Shown here in pieces: positions 63,794 to 64,000 of a DNA stretch of 64,000 bases. Where the stretch lies: positions 186,001-250,000 of the forward strand of contig NZ_WRPK01000004.1 in assembly GCF_009755815.1 (NCBI RefSeq), in the 5' to 3' direction. The notes beneath the pieces are model-generated. The model saw only the letters and a program-made list of their open reading frames with translations. It had not been told where the DNA came from and ran no database searches. A program made the position numbers and the translations under genes. Position 1 is the stretch's first letter; every line of letters begins with the position of its first letter. Origin of the DNA: Flavisphingomonas formosensis (lineage in GTDB: Bacteria; Pseudomonadota; Alphaproteobacteria; Sphingomonadales; Sphingomonadaceae).

Positions 63794-64000
63794 TCACGCC
63801 AGGCTGACGAAGCTGTCGAGCACGCGTTTGCGGCCGGCATGCTCGAAATCGATCTCCAGCTTGTTGCCTTCGATCTCGGCGACGGTGCCGTAGCCGAACT
63901 TGGTGTGGAAGATGCGCGTGCCGATGGCGATGTCGCTGCGCGGCTTGGCGGCGAAGCTGGCGGCGGAGGTTCGCGCTTCGGTCAGCCGCGTCGGGCGGGT
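63794..64000 (-). CDS. uvrD: UvrD/PcrA-type DNA helicase II, C-terminal end only
   Basis: The minus-strand frame is open from the window end to TGA at 63796-63794, giving 68 residues. It contains IGTRIFHTKFGYGTVAEIEG and then KLEIDFEHAGRKRVLDSFVSLA, which is the conserved C-terminal Tudor-like tail of UvrD/PcrA helicases (nucleotide excision and mismatch repair). The rest lies beyond the window. Confidence 0.88.
   Translation of the reverse strand, partial: TRPTRLTEARTSAASFAAKPRSDIAIGTRIFHTKFGYGTVAEIEGNKLEIDFEHAGRKRVLDSFVSLA

Noticed and set aside
1-64000. CRISPR array, prophage or insertion sequence
   Set aside because: No evenly spaced direct repeats, no integrase, transposase or phage structural genes; the repeats seen are short hairpin elements, and the terminase-like protein stands alone.

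Overview
This is a GC-rich chromosomal window from an alphaproteobacterium, most likely a sphingomonad (Sphingomonadaceae). The support is a TonB-dependent receptor, a PEP-CTERM protein beside a TPR lipoprotein, two large exported S9 peptidases, the pcm-like/tolC pair, a PopZ-type gene near valS, the dnaX-ybaB pair, and many hairpin-type interspersed repeats of the REP class. No transposase, integrase, rRNA or CRISPR array is visible. One tRNA is present (tRNA-Cys).

Layout. 1-1349: 3' part of a TonB-dependent receptor. 1391-12867 (minus strand): a long polyamine/amine catabolism and uptake block in transcription order Rieske protein, aldehyde dehydrogenase, glutamine-synthetase-like ligase, PotH/PotI/PotA ABC transporter, PuuD-like gamma-glutamyl hydrolase, class III aminotransferase, second glutamine-synthetase-like ligase, second class III aminotransferase. 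It looks like a Puu-type gamma-glutamylated putrescine pathway with two ligases and two aminotransferases, but without a visible substrate-binding protein or regulator. 13.0-17.8 kb: ybaK, a PoxB-like TPP enzyme, a catalase-family peroxidase overlapping a cytochrome b561, and a GST. 17.8-23.3 kb: a catabolic block (SDR, aldehyde dehydrogenase, type III CoA-transferase, IclR regulator, luciferase-like oxidoreductase). 23.5-25.5 kb: an acyltransferase-like protein and a PAP2 membrane protein. 25.6-34 kb: Tat-exported prolyl oligopeptidase, isochorismatase-like hydrolase, MgtC, two aldo/keto reductases, TetR and an N-acyl-D-amino-acid deacylase. 34-35.3 kb: a two-module HTH protein whose linker is encoded by a palindromic repeat. 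35.5-37.9 kb: PEP-CTERM protein with a sigma-54-type promoter, then a TPR lipoprotein. 39.4-43.8 kb: bacteriophytochrome, single-domain response regulator and hybrid histidine kinase. 44-54 kb: tRNA-Cys, pcm-like gene, tolC, popZ-like gene, S9 peptidase, valS and a MATE pump. 54-60.5 kb: proC, a hydantoinase/oxoprolinase-type operon and an SDR. 60.8-64 kb: two small ORFs, dnaX, ybaB, a hypothetical exported protein and the C-terminal end of uvrD.

The strongest points for a second look are: (i) a roughly 141-bp palindromic repeat translated in frame as the inter-domain linker of the HTH protein, with an intergenic sister copy 20 kb away; (ii) an exact-spacing -24/-12 (sigma-54) promoter before the PEP-CTERM gene; (iii) two 83-bp repeat copies in direct orientation flanking an S9 peptidase that sits between the popZ-like gene and valS; (iv) two 111-bp inverted-arm elements lying between genes of two unrelated operons; (v) the duplicated ligase/aminotransferase polyamine block.
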